DNA of 64,000 nt from the NCBI RefSeq assembly GCF_008035925.1, contig NZ_CP036264.1, forward strand, positions 4,524,402 to 4,588,401, read 5' to 3'. Position 1 is the first letter of the stretch. Each line of letters begins with the position of its first letter. The position numbers were made by a program, and so were the translations under genes. The DNA is from Stieleria maiorica (lineage in GTDB: Bacteria; Planctomycetota; Planctomycetia; Pirellulales; Pirellulaceae). Positions 27,266-36,871 of the stretch are shown here, piece by piece. The notes below the pieces were generated by a model, which ran no database searches, was not told the origin of the DNA, and saw only the letters and a list, made by a program, of their open reading frames with translations.

Positions 27266-28186
27266 ATGACTGCAACACAAACAATCGACTTAACGACCGC
27301 GTTGGGGCGGCTGACGCTTCCCAACCCGATCATGGTCGCCTCGGGCACCTTCGGATACGCACGGGAAATGGAACACGTCGTCGACGTGTCGCGTCTGGGT
27401 GGGGTGCTTCCCAAAACAATCACCGCCGAACCGCGGATCGGCAACACCCCGTGGCGGACGGTCGAAACCTCGGCCGGTTTGCTCAATGCGATCGGCTTGG
27501 ACAACGACGGCGTCGATGCTTTCATCGAACACCACCTTCCCTACCTGCAATCACTGTCTGTCCCGATCGTCGTCAGCGTGGCCGGACGGACGCAAGACGA
27601 TTTTGTCTCTTTGGCCCGACGGATCGGCGAGTTCGGCGTCGCTGCGGTGGAACTGAATCTGTCCTGCCCGAACGTCAGCGGCGGGGTCGATTTTGGAACC
27701 AACGCGACCAGCTGCCACGACGTCGTGGCGGCCGCGCGCGAGGCCTGTTCCGTTCCGATCCTGGCCAAGTTGACTCCCAACGTAACCCGCATCGCCGACA
27801 TCGCCAAAGCCGCTGCCGAAGCGGGCGCTGACGCCGTCTGTCTGATCAACACGGTCCTGGCGATGGCCGTCGATTGGCGCCGACGACGCCCGATACTGGG
27901 CAACGGCATGGGGGGCATGAGCGGCCCGGCCATCAAGCCGATCGCACTGCGATGCGTTCATCAAGTCGCCTCCGCGGTCGACGTGCCGATCATCGGGATC
28001 GGCGGTATCGCGACGATCGATGACGTGATGCAGTTCCTGGTCGCCGGTGCGTCCGCGGTGCAAATCGGAACGGCCAACTACTACGACCCGACTGTTTCGA
28101 CGCGATTGGTCGACCAATTGCCATCTGCCCTGGCCGAACTCGAGGCCACCTGTGTTGCCGATGTCGTCGGCACACTCAAGGTCTGA
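27266..28186 (+). CDS. pyrD: Dihydroorotate dehydrogenase, class 1 (1B-like)
   Basis: 306 residues. Oxidises dihydroorotate to orotate in pyrimidine synthesis, with [19 protein letters not shown] opens the barrel; [18 protein letters not shown] contains the active-site N-x-S-C-P-N, whose Cys is the catalytic base of class 1 enzymes. [41 protein letters not shown] and [12 protein letters not shown], ending with [11 protein letters not shown], bind FMN phosphate. The absence of an N-terminal membrane helix and a Cys rather than Ser base fit class 1; class 1B would need a PyrK partner, not seen here. Starts 9 bases after coaB. Confidence 0.94.
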   Translation: MTATQTIDLTTALGRLTLPNPIMVASGTFGYAREMEHVVDVSRLGGVLPKTITAEPRIGNTPWRTVETSAGLLNAIGLDNDGVDAFIEHHLPYLQSLSVPIVVSVAGRTQDDFVSLARRIGEFGVAAVELNLSCPNVSGGVDFGTNATSCHDVVAAAREACSVPILAKLTPNVTRIADIAKAAAEAGADAVCLINTVLAMAVDWRRRRPILGNGMGGMSGPAIKPIALRCVHQVASAVDVPIIGIGGIATIDDVMQFLVAGASAVQIGTANYYDPTVSTRLVDQLPSALAELEATCVADVVGTLKV

Positions 28187-28210
28187 TCGGACAGAAAGGA
28201 ATCAACCGCG

Positions 28211-30040
28211 ATGGCACTGTTGACGATTGCAGACGTGACGATTGGGTTTGCCGGACCACCTCTGTTGGACGGCGTGACGGCCCAAATCGAACCCGGCCAA
28301 CGGATCGGCTTGTTGGGCCGAAACGGCGCCGGCAAGACAACGCTGCTGAAACTCCTGGCCGGCGATTTGCAACCCGATCACGGCGAAATTCAACTCGGCG
28401 AGCAAACCCGCGTTGCCCGATTGACGCAAGATGTGCCGTCGGACCTGACGGGAACCATCAGCGAGATCGTGCTCGCCGGTATCCCGACCGCCACAGTCGA
28501 AGATCCGACGACGCGGTGGGAAGCCGAACACGCCGTTGAAACCACGCTCTCACGCATGCAGCTGGACGGATCTCTTCGATTCGAAGCGCTCTCCAGCGGG
28601 ATGAAGCGTCGTGTGCTGTTGGCCAAAGCGATCGTCGCCCAACCGGACATCCTGTTGCTGGACGAACCGACCAACCACTTGGATATCGAGTCTATTTTGT
28701 GGCTGGAAGACTTTCTGTCCCGTTGGGACAAAACACTGATCTTCATCACGCACGACCGTTCGTTTTTGCAATCGTTGGCGACACGGATTTGGGAAGTCGA
28801 TCGCGGGCGATTGTTTGATTGGTCCTGCGACTACCAGACCTTCCTCGTCCGCAAAGAACAGGCGCTGCAAGCGGAAGAAAAACAGAACGCGCTGTTCGAT
28901 AAACGGTTGGCCGAGGAGGAGGCGTGGATTCGTCAAGGAATCAAGGCACGCCGCACGCGTAACGAAGGGCGTGTTCGTGCACTCAAAGCGATGCGTCTGG
29001 AACGCAGCAAGCGGCAAAACCGCGTCGGCAATGCGAAGCTGGAACTGCAAGACGCGAAACGCAGCGGCGTCCTGGTCGCCGAACTGACCGACGTCAGTTT
29101 CGCCTACGGTGATCACACCATCATCGATCAGTTTTCGACCGAGTTGATTCGCGGCGACAAGGTCGGCATCATCGGTCCCAACGGCGCCGGCAAGTCGACG
29201 TTGTTAAAGCTGATGCTGGGAAAGCTGAAACCCGAATCCGGCTGCGTCCGCCTGGGGACCAATTTGGAAATCGCGTATTTCGACCAGCTGCGAGACACGT
29301 TGGACCCGGAAAAGACGGTCCAGGAAAACGTCGGTGACGGCAGCGAGCAAATCAAGGTTGGCGGAAAGTCCAAACACGTGCTGGGCTACCTGCAAGATTA
29401 CCTGTTCACCCCGGAGCGGGCACGCACCAAAGTTAAATTCCTCTCCGGTGGAGAGTGCAATCGCGCGTTGTTGGCAAAACTGATGACCAAGCCGGCCAAC
29501 GTGTTGGTGATGGACGAACCGACGAACGACTTGGACGCCGAAACACTGGAACTGCTCGAGGAATTGTTGGCCGATTTTCAAGGCACGTTGTTGCTGGTCA
29601 GCCACGACCGGACGTTTTTGAACAACGTCGTCACCAGCACGATCGTGTTTGAGGACGACACCGTCCGTCAGTACGTCGGTGGCTATGACGATTGGCGGGC
29701 TGCCGTGGCACGACGAGACGCTGCGGGTAACGGTCGTCGACCTACGGGGAAAGCCGACTCAAACCCGCAAAAGACTGATCCGGTGAAGACGAAAGCGGCA
29801 CCGCCCGTTTCTGACACTGCAAAGCGAAAACTGTCGTACAAAGAAAAACGCGAACTCGAAGCGTTGCCGGAAAGGATCGAAACCCTCGAACAACAAATCG
29901 CAGCGTTGCATGCGGCGATGGCCGAGCCGAGTTATTACCAATCCGGTGGAGACAAGATCGCTGCTGATGCGGCACAACTGGCGTCCGCCGAAGAAGAGCT
30001 TGCGGCGGCCTATCAGCGCTGGGAAGAGCTTGAAGAATAG
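28211..30040 (+). CDS. ABC-F family ATP-binding protein, Uup-like
   Basis: 609 residues with two ABC ATPase cassettes and no membrane segments. Walker A sites are GRNGAGKTT (about residue 38) and GPNGAGKST (about residue 323); Walker B/D-loop segments are LLLDEPTNHLD and LVMDEPTNDLD. The second signature is a regular LSGGE; the first is LSSGM. A charged linker between cassettes (RRTRNEGRVRALKAMRLER) and a C-terminal coiled-coil (from about residue 530) fit Uup, whose tail binds DNA and acts in ribosome or DNA transactions. It is the last gene of the probable operon and is followed directly by a strong hairpin. Confidence 0.92.
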   Translation: MALLTIADVTIGFAGPPLLDGVTAQIEPGQRIGLLGRNGAGKTTLLKLLAGDLQPDHGEIQLGEQTRVARLTQDVPSDLTGTISEIVLAGIPTATVEDPTTRWEAEHAVETTLSRMQLDGSLRFEALSSGMKRRVLLAKAIVAQPDILLLDEPTNHLDIESILWLEDFLSRWDKTLIFITHDRSFLQSLATRIWEVDRGRLFDWSCDYQTFLVRKEQALQAEEKQNALFDKRLAEEEAWIRQGIKARRTRNEGRVRALKAMRLERSKRQNRVGNAKLELQDAKRSGVLVAELTDVSFAYGDHTIIDQFSTELIRGDKVGIIGPNGAGKSTLLKLMLGKLKPESGCVRLGTNLEIAYFDQLRDTLDPEKTVQENVGDGSEQIKVGGKSKHVLGYLQDYLFTPERARTKVKFLSGGECNRALLAKLMTKPANVLVMDEPTNDLDAETLELLEELLADFQGTLLLVSHDRTFLNNVVTSTIVFEDDTVRQYVGGYDDWRAAVARRDAAGNGRRPTGKADSNPQKTDPVKTKAAPPVSDTAKRKLSYKEKRELEALPERIETLEQQIAALHAAMAEPSYYQSGGDKIAADAAQLASAEEELAAAYQRWEELEE

Positions 30041-30075
30041 TCGCCGTCGATTCGCAAAACCGAATCGACGGCGAC
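30040..30075 (+). terminator. 15-base-pair hairpin at the end of the ABC-F gene
   Basis: The arms GTCGCCGTCGATTCG (30040-30054) and CGAATCGACGGCGAC (30061-30075) are perfect complements with a six-base loop. The hairpin begins at the last base of the stop codon. No U-run follows, so it could be a Rho-assisted or mRNA-stabilising structure rather than a simple intrinsic terminator. Confidence 0.6.
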
Positions 30076-30347
30076 CGGTGGGCGTCGTGCCCCGAGGGCC
30101 CATCCATCGGACGCGAATCTAGCGTTTCAACGGTTTGAAAACAGATCAATCGTTGATTTGATTTGAAATTTTCTTAACGTTTTCCGGTGCGCATCAACTT
30201 CGATGACAACGCGCCATCGGATGTGGTCATATTTGTCGCGCTAGCAGCGTCAAAACTTGCGGCCACCCCCAGCGGGCTGCGGAAACCCCACAAGAGCAGT
30301 CGAGTGGTTCGTCAATCTTATCGGTCGCTCGTAAACGAAACGCGCCG
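30076..30347. other. Intergenic gap between convergent genes
   Basis: Beyond the hairpin I see nothing recognisable here. A+T rises around 30130-30190 (TTGATTTGAAATTTTCTTAACG). Confidence 0.4.
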
Positions 30348-32261
30348 TCACAAGGTCGGAGGACCTTCAATTGCTTCTTCGTTCATCGGCGGCGAACCAG
30401 AGATCAACAGCACGTCACTGGAACGAAGCAACGATCCTTTCTCTAAGTGCACGTTCTTGGTCGCGATGGTGTACTCCACGAGTGCCGCGTAGTAGCGTGA
30501 TTGCGATTCACTGACACGGCGTTGGGCGTCGAGCAGCTGATCAAAGTTGATCGGCAATCCGGCTTGCTGGGACGTTTCCAATGCCGCCAGCGCATCGGCC
30601 GCGGCATGGTAACGATTCAGGTTGGTTTCGACTTGCGCGTAAGCCCGATCGCACTCGGCCACCATGGAGGTCAAATCGTGGATGATTTGACGCTGCTGTT
30701 GTTCCAAGATCGCCCGCTCGCGCGCCACTTGAAGTTTTGCATGTCGAACGGCCAAATGCCCTTGGCGAAACCCGACGGGCAATTTCAACTCCAAACTCGC
30801 TTCGTACTCCTGCAGGTCGAACGAGGCCAGGTCAGAGATCGCCGAATCGCTTCCACCGAGGTTCTTGTCCAAGCCGCGAAGACGATACATGGTGACGAAG
30901 TCCAGAGACGGCATCAGAAAGTTTTTTGCCGCCAGCAACTCCATTTCCCGTTGCTTGATCTTCAATCGCTGTTGCTGCAACTCGCTTCGCAGCAGGACCG
31001 CCTCGGTCGAAATCGATTGCCAATCAAACTCGATTTTTGCGACCGAAGGATCATCGCTGGGGCGTAGCATCGCTCCATCGTTGATCGGCATTCCCAGGAT
31101 CAACCGCAATCGCCGCTCGGACGCTTGCACGCCGCCGACCCCGGCGAATGCCCCGCCGGTGGTCGAGTTCCCGTTCTGTGTTCGCATCGATGGCTTTCCC
31201 GCGATGGCATCTTGGTACTCGCTGCGAAAGCGAAAGTATTGCTCGCGAGCCAATGCTTCGGCAGCACCCGATTGGCGATTACTGGTTTTCTGGGCCTCGT
31301 AACTTCTCCACGTTTGCTCGCTCCGCAGCATCGCGTCGCGTTTCGCGTCGGCATCGCGATAGGCGAAGTACAGGTCCCAGTAGGCATTGACCACGTTGCT
31401 GACGTAGTCGCGAACGCCTTGTTCGAATTTTGCCGATGTGATCTCGCTGTTGACTTTGGCGATCAACACGCCGTTGTAGACGCCGGGCAGGGCGGACGGT
31501 CCCGCAATCCGGTTGAACTGTAATCCACCGCCTTGCAGCAACGGTTGCCTCGCCTCGGCATGCAGTTGCGTTTGCCAGGCGCTGTCGGTCAGATTTCCGG
31601 TCGCGTTATTGGCGTCATAGTCGGTCACACTGCGGACGGAAAATTGTGCCCCGGTGGGCGTCCGCTTGGTCAACTGAAAGACATAGTCGTGGGTGTCTTG
31701 CTTGAAGGCGTTGGCACCACCACCAAAAAAACGATTGTTGAACCGGCGGTCGTTGTTTTGCCATTTGCCGAAGGCGTAGAGCTGTGTGTCGAATGCACTC
31801 AATGCCGCTTCGACACTCTCTTGCGGATCCAAGCGTTGCAGCGGCTCGCTGTACTCTGATTGAACTTGATCAGGCGCACGCAACACGCTCGCACCCAGAT
31901 CGCGCAGAACACTTCGGTTTTGCAACGCGATCGCTAGCGCTGATTCGAGCGTCAGATCACGGATCGGTGCCGATTCGATTTCCTCCACCGATCGCAATGT
32001 CAATGGCGCCGGCACTTCGTCAACCGTGATCGCCGCTGCCATCGTGTCGGATTGGATCTGGCACATGATCGCATCGACGCAATCGGTCCGCTGTCCGATC
32101 GTCTCTCGGATGCTGTGATACTTGTGGCATCCCGGGCCGCTGATGGCGATGACCAAGGCCAGGAAAACGTGGGCCCATGGAAGCACGCGCAGCCGGATGC
32201 ATTCAGGCCGGAGGCCTGCAGCAGGTTGGTTGGTAACGACTGGTATCGATCGATGCGGCAA
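30348..32261 (-). CDS. TolC-family outer-membrane efflux lipoprotein
   Basis: 637 residues from a TTG. The N-terminus has a hydrophobic run ending ISGPGCHK, a lipobox-like site, so it may be lipid-anchored like OprM. The mature protein shows the long coiled helices of TolC: repeats such as LTLESALAIALQNRS (usually the first helix in these proteins), LLRSELQQQRLKIKQREMELLAAKN and LAALETSQQAGLPINFDQLLDAQRRVSESQSRYYAALVEYTIA, a duplicated helix-barrel pattern. It would form an outer-membrane channel for an efflux pump or type I system; an RND pump gene set lies 14 kb away, not adjacent. An in-frame GTG at 32186 would give a shorter, cleaner signal, so the start is uncertain. Confidence 0.85.
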   Translation of the reverse strand: MPHRSIPVVTNQPAAGLRPECIRLRVLPWAHVFLALVIAISGPGCHKYHSIRETIGQRTDCVDAIMCQIQSDTMAAAITVDEVPAPLTLRSVEEIESAPIRDLTLESALAIALQNRSVLRDLGASVLRAPDQVQSEYSEPLQRLDPQESVEAALSAFDTQLYAFGKWQNNDRRFNNRFFGGGANAFKQDTHDYVFQLTKRTPTGAQFSVRSVTDYDANNATGNLTDSAWQTQLHAEARQPLLQGGGLQFNRIAGPSALPGVYNGVLIAKVNSEITSAKFEQGVRDYVSNVVNAYWDLYFAYRDADAKRDAMLRSEQTWRSYEAQKTSNRQSGAAEALAREQYFRFRSEYQDAIAGKPSMRTQNGNSTTGGAFAGVGGVQASERRLRLILGMPINDGAMLRPSDDPSVAKIEFDWQSISTEAVLLRSELQQQRLKIKQREMELLAAKNFLMPSLDFVTMYRLRGLDKNLGGSDSAISDLASFDLQEYEASLELKLPVGFRQGHLAVRHAKLQVARERAILEQQQRQIIHDLTSMVAECDRAYAQVETNLNRYHAAADALAALETSQQAGLPINFDQLLDAQRRVSESQSRYYAALVEYTIATKNVHLEKGSLLRSSDVLLISGSPPMNEEAIEGPPTL

Positions 32262-32761
32262 GAGTCTGAATCATGGGCGGCAAGGGATCGGGGCAGAGTC
32301 GCTCCAATCCATATAGTCGATCTAGGTATAGCTTTCGTCATTTATCGAACCTGTGCCCGACAATCCTGAGCCGAATCCGATCGATTCGCTTAACTGGGAC
32401 GACACCTTGCTTGGTCCAGTCGTGTCATTGGGGGTAGTGGAACGCGCCGACGGCTTGGCGGTCTCATCAAAATTGCCAATCCATGTGATCATGCCAGCCC
32501 GACGCGTGAGCGAGGGGCGCCGCTTGGCCCCTCGCTCACGCGTCGGGCTAGCATTGGAGGCCTGAAGTCGAATTCACGGTCATCCGCCCAGGCCCCGACC
32601 TGCACGATTCTTTCGATCGCCGTGAAACCCTGTTTCACGCTTGCGGCGTTGTGATCGCTAGAGTCATCGTGACCATCAAGGATGGCTGCTCTGCGAAGTT
32701 TTGCCAACGGTGTTCCGAATACCAAGTGTGTGTACCACTGGAACACCCGGGACCCAAAACC
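32262..32761. other. 500-base divergent intergenic region with a perfect palindrome
   Basis: Lies between the TolC-like gene and a plus-strand gene of unknown function, so it should hold both promoters. The one clear structure is the 23-base-pair palindrome at 32496-32549. Small frames across it are products of the repeat. Confidence 0.5.
32496..32549. repeat. Perfect 23-base inverted repeat of the GCCCGACGCGTGAGCGAG family
   Basis: Left arm 32496-32518 begins AGCCCGACGCGTGAGCGAG and continues GGGC; right arm 32527-32549 is its exact complement. The loop is eight bases. Related imperfect copies lie at 9241-9375. It could fold as a very stable hairpin in RNA or a cruciform in DNA. Confidence 0.9.
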
Positions 32762-33583
32762 ATGCCGTCGCTCCGTTTGAAACTCACCGCCCTCCTGGCC
32801 GCCGCCGCGGTCGGTCCCTACGTCGCGACCGAAACCGACGTCGGGCGTAAGACGATGTCCACGGTCCGTTCTCTCTTTGACGGGGCTGCATCGACCGCAG
32901 ATTCGCTGTCGGGGATGGCGCCGGGAATTTCGACGAACGAACAGGAGCGGACGAGCGGCTATGCCAACCATTCGCACTACGAGATCGAAAAACTGCGTCA
33001 GGTCGGCTCCGATCGGTACCGCTACGATACCGAACTGGCACGAAAGTTGGGTGCGATCCCCCAAGATCCAGCTGAGGAACCGACGCTCAGCGGTTACCAA
33101 GTGAAAGACCTCCGCGAGGTGTTGCGATTTGATATCGGTCCCGACTGGGTGGTCAACCGATTCTCGCGTGTCAGCACTGTGCTGGCGGATCTAAAACTGA
33201 AAGGGTTGCGGGTGCCGGTGGTGACCGGGATCATGGCCGATGATGTGGCGGGAACCCTGACGTTCTATTTCGACCACTCCGATCGATTGCAGCGATTGAC
33301 CTTTCATGGTTTCACCGGTGACCCGGCAAGATTTGCGGAGATCATGACGGCGTATTTCGGTTTGGCTCGCGAACCGGCGTTGGAGGCCGGCGCGTTTACG
33401 AAGCGTTGGAACGGTCGGCCGGTTCATTTCATGCGTCTGACTCACGCGCCGGTCGTCTATAGCAATGCCGTTCACCAAAAGTACACGGTGTTCCTGGAAC
33501 TGAATCAACCCGACTTGGCGTACGGGATCAGTGAAGAAGCGCGGAAAATCGTGATTTCGGACCGCCACACAGGTCGCTGGTAG
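32762..33583 (+). CDS. Protein of unknown function with N-terminal hydrophobic segment
   Basis: 273 residues; I do not recognise it with confidence. The N-terminus (LRLKLTALLAAAAVGPYVATETDVG) could be a signal peptide or anchor. A Gly/Ser-containing linker follows, and the rest reads as an alternating alpha/beta domain: EVLRFDIGPDWVVNRFSRVST, LRVPVVTGIMADDVAGTLTFYFDHSDRLQRLTFHGFTGDPARF. An RH-containing basic C-terminus ends the protein. It is 69 bases before the AI-2E-family permease and co-directional. Similar architecture is known to me only as a planctomycete hypothetical family. Confidence 0.7.
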   Translation: MPSLRLKLTALLAAAAVGPYVATETDVGRKTMSTVRSLFDGAASTADSLSGMAPGISTNEQERTSGYANHSHYEIEKLRQVGSDRYRYDTELARKLGAIPQDPAEEPTLSGYQVKDLREVLRFDIGPDWVVNRFSRVSTVLADLKLKGLRVPVVTGIMADDVAGTLTFYFDHSDRLQRLTFHGFTGDPARFAEIMTAYFGLAREPALEAGAFTKRWNGRPVHFMRLTHAPVVYSNAVHQKYTVFLELNQPDLAYGISEEARKIVISDRHTGRW

Positions 33584-33652
33584 CATCACGATGCCGTCCG
33601 GCCGTATGATGCGGCCACACTGATTCTCAAGTTACCCCAAGGCATCTGTGCG

Positions 33653-35257
33653 GTGAATTCAGAACCTCCCGAAACCCCCGATGGCGATCCGGATCCGCGG
33701 GACGAATCGCCGTCGGTAACGGCGTCCGATTTGCAGTCGACGTGTGGCGATGCGAACGAATCCGACTTGGCTTCCGAAGCGGTCGGGGTTTCGCCGCGGG
33801 CGGCTGCGTTGGAAAAACTGCCTTCCTTGGCACGGATCACCTCGGTGATCATGTTGATCGCCGGCATCCTGGTCGTCGGGCTGTTGTTCTACAAGGTCAT
33901 GGTGGGGTTCTTCATCCCACTGTTCATGGCTGCCGCATTGGTGGTGATCTTTCGGCCGGTGCACGAGTGGATTCTGAAAAAGCTGCGGGGGCGACGACGA
34001 ACAGCCGCGATCGCGACCACGTCGGTGATCCTGTCGATTGTGCTGCTACCGATCATCCTGCTGTTGACGGTGGCGATCGGTCAATTGACCGGGCTGGTCA
34101 GCCGCACGGACCTGGACGATTTGAAGGCCGCGTTCGAACGTGGCCGAACTCGACTGGGGTTGGAACTGCAACACGCCGATCGATTCCGCCGCCTCGATCA
34201 ACTGGCCGGGATGATGGACCAGATCGAACAGCCCGAATTGGTTCGCGCGCAGATTGCCGAATCCAAGGAGCTGATCGCGTTTCTGGAATCCGAAGTCGTC
34301 GGGGCATCACCCACCGGCGAAACCGGCGAGATTGCGAAGGAACAATTGACTCAGTTCGCCGAGATTGTGGAGCAACTGGAGTCGGTCCAACAGTCCGATG
34401 CGACCGCTGACAGCGTCGCGGCGGATAGAATCATGGTGGAAGAGCGATTTCACCGCGGATCGGTCGTCGCGTCGGCGGCTATTCACGCCTGGATGAACGC
34501 CAAGCTGGGCGGATCGTTCCGCACCGAAGTCAAGTTGCTGACCAACCCCAGTGAAAAGGATTTGGCCGAAGCGATCCGCGCGGTGCGTGAATACCTTCAA
34601 CCGCGATTCGTCAAGCTGTCCGGAGTGACCGGTCGCGTCGTTGTCCAGGTCGTGATCGGCATGTTGATCATGGTGATCTCCATCTACTTCTTCTTCGTCG
34701 ATGGCCCGGCGATGGTGCGGACATTGATGCGGCTCAGCCCCCTCGACGACGCATATGAATTGCGTCTGCTAGGTGAGTTTGAAAAGACCAGCCGAGCGGT
34801 GGTGTTGGCGAGCATCTTGAGCGCGGTCGTACAGGGCTTTCTCGCCGCAATCGCCTTCTTCTTCTGCGGCTTTGAATCGTTCATTTTGTTGTTCATGGTG
34901 ACCACCGTGATGGCTTTGATTCCGTTTCTCGGTGCGGCATCGGTGTGGGTGCCGTGCGCCATTTATCTGGCCGCTGTCGATCAAAGCTATGGATCCGCGA
35001 TCTTCCTGGCCATCTACGGCGCCGCCGTCGTTTCGTCGATCGACAACGTGATCAAAGCTTACGTGCTGCACGGCCACTCCGAACTGCATCCCCTGGTCGC
35101 GCTGCTAAGCGTCCTGGGCGGCGTCCCCGTCTTTGGCCCCATCGGAATCCTGATCGGCCCGATGGTCGTCGTCTTCTTGCAAACGCTGCTGGAAATTTTG
35201 AACCACGAACTGGAACTGCGCGACGCGCCCAAACAAGAATCGGTCACTTCTGGTTGA
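33653..35257 (+). CDS. AI-2E family (PerM/YdiK-like) membrane transporter
   Basis: 534 residues. Helices at about residues 65-110 (ITSVIMLIAGILVVGLLFYKVMVGFFIPLFMAAALVVIF), a helix near residue 120-145 with LSIVLLPIILLLTVAIGQL, a soluble stretch of about 180 residues with coiled-coil character, then at least four more helices (VVIGMLIMVISIYFFFVDG, VVLASILSAVVQGFLAAIAFF, FILLFMVTTVMALIPFLGAA and others). The P-F-L-G-A motif and terminal GPMVVVFLQTLLEIL are typical of this family, whose members export small molecules or act as Na+/H+ antiporters; the soluble insert is longer than usual. GTG start. The N-terminal 60 residues are acidic and disordered. Confidence 0.88.
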   Translation: MNSEPPETPDGDPDPRDESPSVTASDLQSTCGDANESDLASEAVGVSPRAAALEKLPSLARITSVIMLIAGILVVGLLFYKVMVGFFIPLFMAAALVVIFRPVHEWILKKLRGRRRTAAIATTSVILSIVLLPIILLLTVAIGQLTGLVSRTDLDDLKAAFERGRTRLGLELQHADRFRRLDQLAGMMDQIEQPELVRAQIAESKELIAFLESEVVGASPTGETGEIAKEQLTQFAEIVEQLESVQQSDATADSVAADRIMVEERFHRGSVVASAAIHAWMNAKLGGSFRTEVKLLTNPSEKDLAEAIRAVREYLQPRFVKLSGVTGRVVVQVVIGMLIMVISIYFFFVDGPAMVRTLMRLSPLDDAYELRLLGEFEKTSRAVVLASILSAVVQGFLAAIAFFFCGFESFILLFMVTTVMALIPFLGAASVWVPCAIYLAAVDQSYGSAIFLAIYGAAVVSSIDNVIKAYVLHGHSELHPLVALLSVLGGVPVFGPIGILIGPMVVVFLQTLLEILNHELELRDAPKQESVTSG

Positions 35258-35318
35258 TCGTTGTTGACTTCAGAACGTTACGGCAGATCCTCATTTTCCT
35301 GTCGATACTTCTGCTTCG

Positions 35319-35353
35319 GTTTTTCTGCCCCCCATTTTTCTGTCCCTCCCATG
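35319..35353. repeat. Short C-rich repeat (TTTTTCTGCCCCCCAT type) abutting the M32 gene start
   Basis: TTTTTCTGCCCCCCAT is followed by TTTTTCTGTCCCTCCCAT. On the other strand it reads ATGGGGGGCAGAAAAA, close to the 15-base unit ATGGGGGGCAGAATG repeated at 62780-62812. The second unit ends at the ATG of the carboxypeptidase. Confidence 0.55.
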
Positions 35354-36871
35354 CCTTTCAACGAATCCCAATTCGAATCCGTCTGCTCCACCGCGCGTCA
35401 AGCGGCGATTTTCCAATCCGCCGCCGACGCATTGGAATGGGACGAGCGGACCGGCATGCCACTGGCCGCCGGTGGGTATCGCGCCCAGCAGGTCAGCACA
35501 CTTCGGTCGTCGGCGCACCAGCTGCGCACCGACGACGTGTATGGCGATGCGTTGCAAACGCTGTTGGATCAGATCGGCGATCTGGATCCGCATTCCGATC
35601 AAGCGGCCACGGTTCGTGGACTCCATCGTGATTTCGTGCGTGACAAGAAACTGCCGATTGACCTGGTCACTCGATTGAGTGTCGCGACGGTGCGAGGGCA
35701 GCAGGTCTGGGACGATGCCCGGAAACGGGATTCGTTTGATGCGTTTCAGCCGGCGCTCGACGAGATCATTCGACTCAAACGCGATGCCGGTGCGCGGATG
35801 GCCGAAGGGACCTCGCACAGTGTTTACGAGGCGTTGTTGGACGAATACGAACCGGATGCTCAAGTCGACCAGCTCAACCCGGTCTTTAGCGAACTGAAAC
35901 AACAGCTCAGCGAGTTGATTGTGGCGGTGACCGATTCGCCCCAACAACCCAACATCACGCCGCTGCAACGTGATTTCGCGATTTCGTCGCAACGGGAATT
36001 CAGCCGCAATGTCGCCGGATGGGTCGGCTTTGATTTCGCACGCGGCCGCTTGGACGAAACCAGCCATCCGTTCTGCACGACCTTGGGGCCGAACGACTGC
36101 CGCATCCTGACGCGTTATGAATCCAATTGGCTGCCCAGTGGATTGTTCGGGACGCTGCACGAAGCCGGTCATGGGATGTACGAACAGGGGCTTCGATCCG
36201 ATTGGTTTGGGTTACCACCGGGCAACTTTGTTTCGTTGGGGATTCATGAATCGCAATCGCGGTTGTGGGAAAATCAAGTCGGACGCAGCCGTCCGTTTTG
36301 GGAGTGGTTGTACCCGAAAGCGGTTGGTGCGTTTCCGGAACAATTGTCGTCAACAGAGCTGGATGAGTTCTACTTTGCGATCAATCAAGTCCGTCCGAGT
36401 CTGATCCGAGTCGAAGCGGACGAAGCGACGTACAACCTGCACATCTTGATTCGATTTGAGCTGGAACAAGCGCTGATCAATGACGAGTTGTCGACCAGCG
36501 ATCTGCCGGATGCGTGGAACCGGCAATACAAGGAATGCTTGGGGATCACGCCGCCATCGAATGCCGATGGGGTCCTGCAGGATGTGCACTGGAGCGCCGG
36601 CTTGTTCGGCTACTTCCCGACGTACACGCTGGGCAACCTGGCCGCCGCACAGCTATTCGATGCCGCCTCCGACGCCCTGGGGAATCTAGACACGATGCTG
36701 TCGCGTGGCGAATTCGCGCCTTTGCTGGAATGGTTGCGTGACAACGTGCATCGCCACGGGCGATGTTACAGCGGCTCCGAGTTGGTCGAAAACGCAACCG
36801 GCAGCCCGCTCTCGTCAACGCACCTGATGCGGTATCTGGAAAACAAACTTCGCCCGCTCTACGGAATCTAA
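35351..36871 (+). CDS. Carboxypeptidase Taq (M32) family metallopeptidase
   Basis: 506 residues, the usual length of this family. The zinc site HEAGH (residues 270-274, in FGTLHEAGHGMYEQGL) supplies two histidines and the catalytic Glu; the third ligand is the Glu in LGIHESQSRLWEN. RTGMPLAAGGYRAQQV near the N-terminus and the C-terminal SAGLFGYFPTYTLGNLAAAQLF are also family marks. It removes C-terminal residues from peptides in the cytoplasm. ATG 35351 gives the standard N-terminus; upstream in-frame codons read across the C-rich repeat and are not conserved. Confidence 0.94.
   Translation: MPFNESQFESVCSTARQAAIFQSAADALEWDERTGMPLAAGGYRAQQVSTLRSSAHQLRTDDVYGDALQTLLDQIGDLDPHSDQAATVRGLHRDFVRDKKLPIDLVTRLSVATVRGQQVWDDARKRDSFDAFQPALDEIIRLKRDAGARMAEGTSHSVYEALLDEYEPDAQVDQLNPVFSELKQQLSELIVAVTDSPQQPNITPLQRDFAISSQREFSRNVAGWVGFDFARGRLDETSHPFCTTLGPNDCRILTRYESNWLPSGLFGTLHEAGHGMYEQGLRSDWFGLPPGNFVSLGIHESQSRLWENQVGRSRPFWEWLYPKAVGAFPEQLSSTELDEFYFAINQVRPSLIRVEADEATYNLHILIRFELEQALINDELSTSDLPDAWNRQYKECLGITPPSNADGVLQDVHWSAGLFGYFPTYTLGNLAAAQLFDAASDALGNLDTMLSRGEFAPLLEWLRDNVHRHGRCYSGSELVENATGSPLSSTHLMRYLENKLRPLYGI

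Noticed and set aside
32489-33100. 203-codon minus-strand frame
   Set aside because: Opposite the plus-strand unknown-function gene and derived partly from the 23-base palindrome.
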